A DNA stretch of 64,000 nucleotides from the NCBI GenBank assembly GCA_942492375.1, contig CALOEL010000017.1:124001-188000 (forward strand), written 5' to 3'. Within the stretch, counting starts at the first letter, position 1. Every line of letters starts with the position of its first letter. Positions 61,038 to 64,000 of this stretch are shown here, one piece after another. The notes under the pieces were generated by a model. It did not search any database. It worked only from the letters and a program-made list of their open reading frames with translations, and had not been told where the DNA came from. Source of the stretch: JAHEAO01 sp942492375 (lineage in GTDB: Bacteria > Pseudomonadota > Alphaproteobacteria > Rhodobacterales > Rhodobacteraceae). The translations under genes were made by a program, and so were the position numbers.

Positions 61038-61679
61038 ATGACCGAATTCGTACTTTATACCAACCCGATGTCGCGGGGCCGAATTGCCCGCTGGATGGCC
61101 GAGGAAACCGGCGTGCCCTACCGCGCCGAGATCGTCGACTTTGGCCCGCCGATGAAATCGCCCGACTACCTGGCGGTCAACCCGATGGGCAAGGTTCCCG
61201 CGATCCGCCACGGCGAAGTTATCGTGACCGAAGCCGCCGCGATCTGCACCTATCTCGCCGATGCATTCCCCGATGCCGGTCTTGCGCCTGCGGTCGGCAG
61301 CGCCGATCGCGGCCCGTATTACCGTTGGCTGTTTTTCGGCGCCGGGCCGGTCGAGGCCGCCGTCACCAACGCCTCGCTTGGCGTCAAGGCCGAGGGGCCC
61401 GAGCTTGAGGGGCGGGTCGGATATGGCAGCCTGACGCGGGTTTGCGACACGCTTGAAGGGCTGTTCGCCGATGGCCGGTCCTACATTCTCGGTGACCGTT
61501 TCTCTGCTGTGGATGTCTATCTCGGCTCGCAGATCGGCTGGGGTCTGCGGTTCAAGACGCTGCCCGAGCGCCCCGGCTTTGCCGATTACTGGGCGCGCCT
61601 GGAAGCCCGCAAGGCGTATCGGCGCGCCACCGAGGTCGATGACGCGCTGATGCCCAAGCGGGCCGCCAAGGACGGATAG
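61038..61679 (+). CDS. Glutathione S-transferase family protein
   Basis: A 213-residue GST. The N-terminal thioredoxin-like domain has YTNPMSRGRIARWMAEE near the start (catalytic Ser/Tyr/Cys position not clear), the cis-Pro in 'NPMGKVPAIRHGEVIVTEAAAI', and a C-terminal helical domain with the N-cap box FSAVDVYLGS. It sits on the opposite strand between choW and choX, so it interrupts an otherwise collinear ABC transporter cluster. Confidence 0.9.
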   Translation: MTEFVLYTNPMSRGRIARWMAEETGVPYRAEIVDFGPPMKSPDYLAVNPMGKVPAIRHGEVIVTEAAAICTYLADAFPDAGLAPAVGSADRGPYYRWLFFGAGPVEAAVTNASLGVKAEGPELEGRVGYGSLTRVCDTLEGLFADGRSYILGDRFSAVDVYLGSQIGWGLRFKTLPERPGFADYWARLEARKAYRRATEVDDALMPKRAAKDG

Positions 61680-61692
61680 CCGCCCGTTTGGC

Positions 61693-62619
61693 TTACAGGC
61701 CAAGTTCGGCCTTTGCGGCCGCCATCGCATCGCCGCCATCCTTGGTGGTGACGCCTTGCAGCCAGCCGTCCAGTACGCCCGGATTCTCCTTCAGCCAGGC
61801 GGTGGCCGCGGCTTCGGGGCTCTCGCCGTCATCGAGGATCGCGCCCATGATCTCGTTTTCCATCTGCAGGCTGAATTCGAGATTGTTCAGCAAGGCGCCG
61901 ACATTCGGGCATTCCTCGGTGAAGCCGGCGGCGGTGTTGGTATAGACCGTGGCGCCACCCAGATCCGGGCCAAACCAGTCGTCGCCGCCTTCAAGATAGG
62001 TCAGCTCGAAATTGGCGTTCATCGGATGCGGTTCCCAGCCAAGGAAGACCACCGGCTCGCCGCCGCGGTCGGCCTTGGCGACCTGCGCCAGCATGCCCTG
62101 TTCCGAGCTTTCCACGACCTCGAACCCGTCCAGACCGAAGGCATTCTCGGCGATCATGTCGATGATCAGCCGGTTGCCGTCATTGCCCGGTTCGATCCCG
62201 TAGATCTTGCCCTCCAGCGCATCTTTCTGCGCGGCGATGGCGTCGAAGCTGGTGATGCCCAGATCGGCGGCGGCCTTGTTCGCGGCGAGGGTGTATTTCG
62301 CGCCCTCCAGATTGGCGCGGACGGTATCGACGGTGCCGGCCTCGCGGTAGGGTGCGATGTCGGCCTCCATCGTGGGCATCCAGTTGCCCAGGAACACATC
62401 GATATCGCCTTCCGCCAGCCCGGTATAGGTGACCGGAACCGAGAGCAGCTTGATATCGGTCTCGTATCCGAGCGCCTCCAGCAGCGTGGTGGTCACGGCG
62501 GTGGTCGCGGTGATGTCGGTCCAGCCGACATCGGAAAAGACCACGGTTTCGCAATCGGCCATTGCGGGTGCGGCCATTGTTGCCAGCGCAAGCGCCGACA
62601 AGGTTGATCTGAGTTTCAT
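61693..62619 (-). CDS. choX: Choline ABC transporter substrate-binding protein
   Basis: A 308-residue periplasmic protein with a standard signal peptide ending near MADCETV (cleavage after AMA). The aromatic-cage segments of ChoX-type proteins are present: VGWTDITATTA near 31-41, the GNWMPTM motif with Trp81, the EPGNDGNRLI loop with the Asn, and LGWEPHPMN (Trp near 195). These fit choline binding; betaine is possible. It is separated from choWV by the gst gene. A short operator-like palindrome lies 25 bases upstream of its start. Confidence 0.9.
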   Translation of the reverse strand: MKLRSTLSALALATMAAPAMADCETVVFSDVGWTDITATTAVTTTLLEALGYETDIKLLSVPVTYTGLAEGDIDVFLGNWMPTMEADIAPYREAGTVDTVRANLEGAKYTLAANKAAADLGITSFDAIAAQKDALEGKIYGIEPGNDGNRLIIDMIAENAFGLDGFEVVESSEQGMLAQVAKADRGGEPVVFLGWEPHPMNANFELTYLEGGDDWFGPDLGGATVYTNTAAGFTEECPNVGALLNNLEFSLQMENEIMGAILDDGESPEAAATAWLKENPGVLDGWLQGVTTKDGGDAMAAAKAELGL

Positions 62620-62643
62620 TTCGAAGTCTCCCTGTTTTTCTTG

Positions 62644-62657
62644 ATTGACCAGTCAAT
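62644..62657. promoter_or_regulatory. Candidate operator upstream of choX
   Basis: ATTGAC-CA-GTCAAT, a perfect 6-base inverted repeat with 2-base spacer, lies 25 bases upstream of the choX ATG, close to where a promoter should be. TetR-type regulators such as BetI, which control choline uptake, bind dyads of this kind. Identity of the regulator is inference; no regulator gene lies nearby. Confidence 0.5.
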
Positions 62658-62798
62658 AAAAAGACAGCGCCGCCCGCATGTCTACCCGAAACCGGGCGTC
62701 ACGGGACGATTCTGGGTCATCTGGCGGGCAGCCTAACCCGTCGCGGCTGAAATGGCGACGGTCTTGAAATCCCCGACGCAGTGGCCGATAGGTCGATC

Positions 62799-63455
62799 AT
62801 GTTAAGGATTTGTTCACTGATTGTTTTGGCCCTCGGACTGGGATTTGCCGCGCAGGCGGAAGAGCTTGCGGGACGGGTTTCATTCTCGGATGCCGATACG
62901 CTGACCGTGGGTGCGACCAAGGTCAGGCTTTTCGGCATCGACGCGCCCGAAGCCGATCAGCTCTGCCAGCGCAGCGACGGCGTGCGATGGCGTTGCGGCA
63001 CTTGGGCGACAGAAGTCGCGAGGGAACAGTTCGACGGCCGCACCGCCCGCTGCACCGTGCTGGATATCGACCGTTACGGCCGAAAGGTGTCGAAATGCCG
63101 TGTCGGGGATCGCGACATTGCCGATACGCTGGTGCGGCTTGGGGCCGCGCAGGCCTACCGCAAGTATTCGCTGGATTACATCGACGCCGAAAAGGAAGCC
63201 GCGATCACCAGCCGTGGCATCTGGTCCGGAACGCTTGAAGATCCTTCGGCCCATCGCGCGGCGAAACAACCCGTTCCGCAGGTGGCCGAGGGCGACTGTG
63301 CCATCAAGGGAAACATCTCGAGATCGGGCAGTATCTATCATCTGCCGGGACAGAAATTCTACGACGAGACCCGGATCAGCCCCGCCCGCGGCGAGCGCTG
63401 GTTCTGCACCGAGGCCGAGGCGATTGCGGCAGGCTGGCGCCGCGCCCGGCAGTGA
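62799..63455 (+). CDS. Secreted staphylococcal-nuclease-fold (SNase) protein
   Basis: A 218-residue protein with a signal peptide ending near AAQAEE, then an SNase domain: FSDADTLTVGATKVRLFGID, APEADQLC, the catalytic 'DRYGRKVSKCRVGDRDIADTL' region and GIWSG. A C-terminal stretch with two Cys and HLPGQKFYDETRISPARGE resembles the domain often following secreted SNase. It is probably a periplasmic or extracellular nuclease. ATG 62799 gives the best signal peptide over the upstream GTG 62781. Confidence 0.9.
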   Translation: MLRICSLIVLALGLGFAAQAEELAGRVSFSDADTLTVGATKVRLFGIDAPEADQLCQRSDGVRWRCGTWATEVAREQFDGRTARCTVLDIDRYGRKVSKCRVGDRDIADTLVRLGAAQAYRKYSLDYIDAEKEAAITSRGIWSGTLEDPSAHRAAKQPVPQVAEGDCAIKGNISRSGSIYHLPGQKFYDETRISPARGERWFCTEAEAIAAGWRRARQ

Positions 63456-63533
63456 CCGGCATTTGACGAGGATCAATGTTGCATCGCGGCGCGGCGGCTA
63501 GCCTGCCGGCGACTGCAAACATTGGAGGACGAT

Positions 63534-63779
63534 ATGGGTCACACGCCGCACGAACTGTCAGAAGAATTTCCCGACAAGGCCGAGCGTATCCACGAGTTGA
63601 AGGAAGCCAATCCGCATTTCGCGAAACTCGTCGACCGCTATCACGATGTGAACCGCGCCGTGCATCGCGCGGAAACCAATGTCGAGCCGACAGACGAGCT
63701 GCACGAGGCCGATCTGCGAAAGCAGCGCATGGCCCTGAAGGACGAGATCTGGCGGTTGCTGTCCGAAGGCGTCGCCTGA
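63534..63779 (+). CDS. YdcH-family (DUF465) small protein
   Basis: An 81-residue alpha-helical protein of the DUF465/YdcH family: MGHTPHELSEEFPDKAERIH, then LKEANPHFAKLVDRYHDVN and a C-terminal helical hairpin. ATG 63534 follows GGAGG; the in-frame ATG 63522 upstream overlaps the Shine-Dalgarno. Function unknown. It converges with the partial regulator gene at the window edge. Confidence 0.88.
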   Translation: MGHTPHELSEEFPDKAERIHELKEANPHFAKLVDRYHDVNRAVHRAETNVEPTDELHEADLRKQRMALKDEIWRLLSEGVA

Positions 63780-63783
63780 ACGC

Positions 63784-64000
63784 TCAGCCGCCGTCGATCG
63801 CGTAAGGCAGCACGCCGCGCCGGTCGGGATCGACGGCCAGCCGGTGTTCCAGCGGCGGCACGGACCTTTGGTGGCATTCCCGCCTTTCGCAGATCCGGCA
63901 GGAAATGCCGATCGGCTCGAACGCCTTCGGCTTGGTCACGTCCAGATCGTCGGCATAGACCAGCCGTGCGGCATGCTGCACCTCGCAGCCCAACCCGATC
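63784..64000 (-). CDS. C-terminal part of ScfR-type transcriptional regulator (cut by window end)
   Basis: The visible 72 codons encode the C-terminus of a short-chain fatty acyl-CoA regulator-like protein (XRE HTH plus peptidase-like and DUF2083 parts). The diagnostic piece is ISCRICERRECHQRSVPP, with the Cys/His metal-binding pattern, then a short tail with DRRGVLPY. The N-terminal HTH is outside the window. The gene continues beyond base 64000 on the minus strand. Confidence 0.8.
   Translation of the reverse strand, partial: IGLGCEVQHAARLVYADDLDVTKPKAFEPIGISCRICERRECHQRSVPPLEHRLAVDPDRRGVLPYAIDGG

Overview
The window looks like an alphaproteobacterial chromosome, most likely Rhodobacteraceae (Paracoccus/Roseobacter-like). 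The DNA is GC-rich. It carries gene orders typical of that family: murA-DUF2948-hisD-UPF0262-LMW phosphatase-infA-maf-RNase E/G-yacG, gatCA, rnpB-rpmG, a DUF1127/LysR pair, a choline transporter of the choXWV type, and the 3' end of a short-chain-fatty-acyl regulator. The assignment rests on recognising protein families by eye, not on a search.

Layout. 0.2-8.9 kb is core: ROK sugar kinase, tRNA-Thr, then the murA...yacG run ending at tRNA-Phe(GAA). 8.93-23.21 kb is a genomic island integrated into tRNA-Phe. The last 16 bases of the tRNA gene with its CCA are repeated at 23199-23214, and a tyrosine recombinase and an AlpA-like DNA-binding protein lie inside. Its cargo is a DUF6946 PD-(D/E)XK-like protein, an antitoxin remnant, and four large minus-strand genes: HIT-PLD-SF2 helicase-DUF3427, PLD-SF2 helicase, a STAND-like NTPase with a degenerate P-loop, and a TOPRIM protein. 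I think this four-gene set is an undescribed or poorly described anti-phage or anti-plasmid system, and it is the main find of the window.

23.5-27.6 kb holds a 3-hydroxyproline catabolic pair, dtd, a PfkB sugar kinase and a small heat-shock protein. 27.6-33.0 kb is a minus-strand membrane-stress-like cluster (zinc-ribbon membrane protein, SPFH-GYF, DUF2927 lipoprotein, TelA, XpaC-like, and a 27-residue membrane peptide). 33.2-44.4 kb is mostly housekeeping: rRNA pseudouridine synthase, tadA, gatCA, a cell-wall amidase, RNase P RNA, L33, a Bax-inhibitor protein, and a LysR/quinone reductase pair. 44.7-49.3 kb has an XRE regulator with its own palindrome, hisN, and enzymes of purine-base deamination.

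50.3-54.0 kb contains three genes (mgtE, an EamA transporter, an SLC13 permease) broken by many small indels while their protein sequence stays recognisable. This looks more like sequence error than decay. 55.3-64 kb has a second SLC13 permease, YebC, an EamA transporter, choXWV split by a glutathione transferase gene, a secreted nuclease, YdcH and a partial regulator at the edge.

The first 225 bases hold no gene I can support. No CRISPR array, rRNA operon or insertion sequence was seen.
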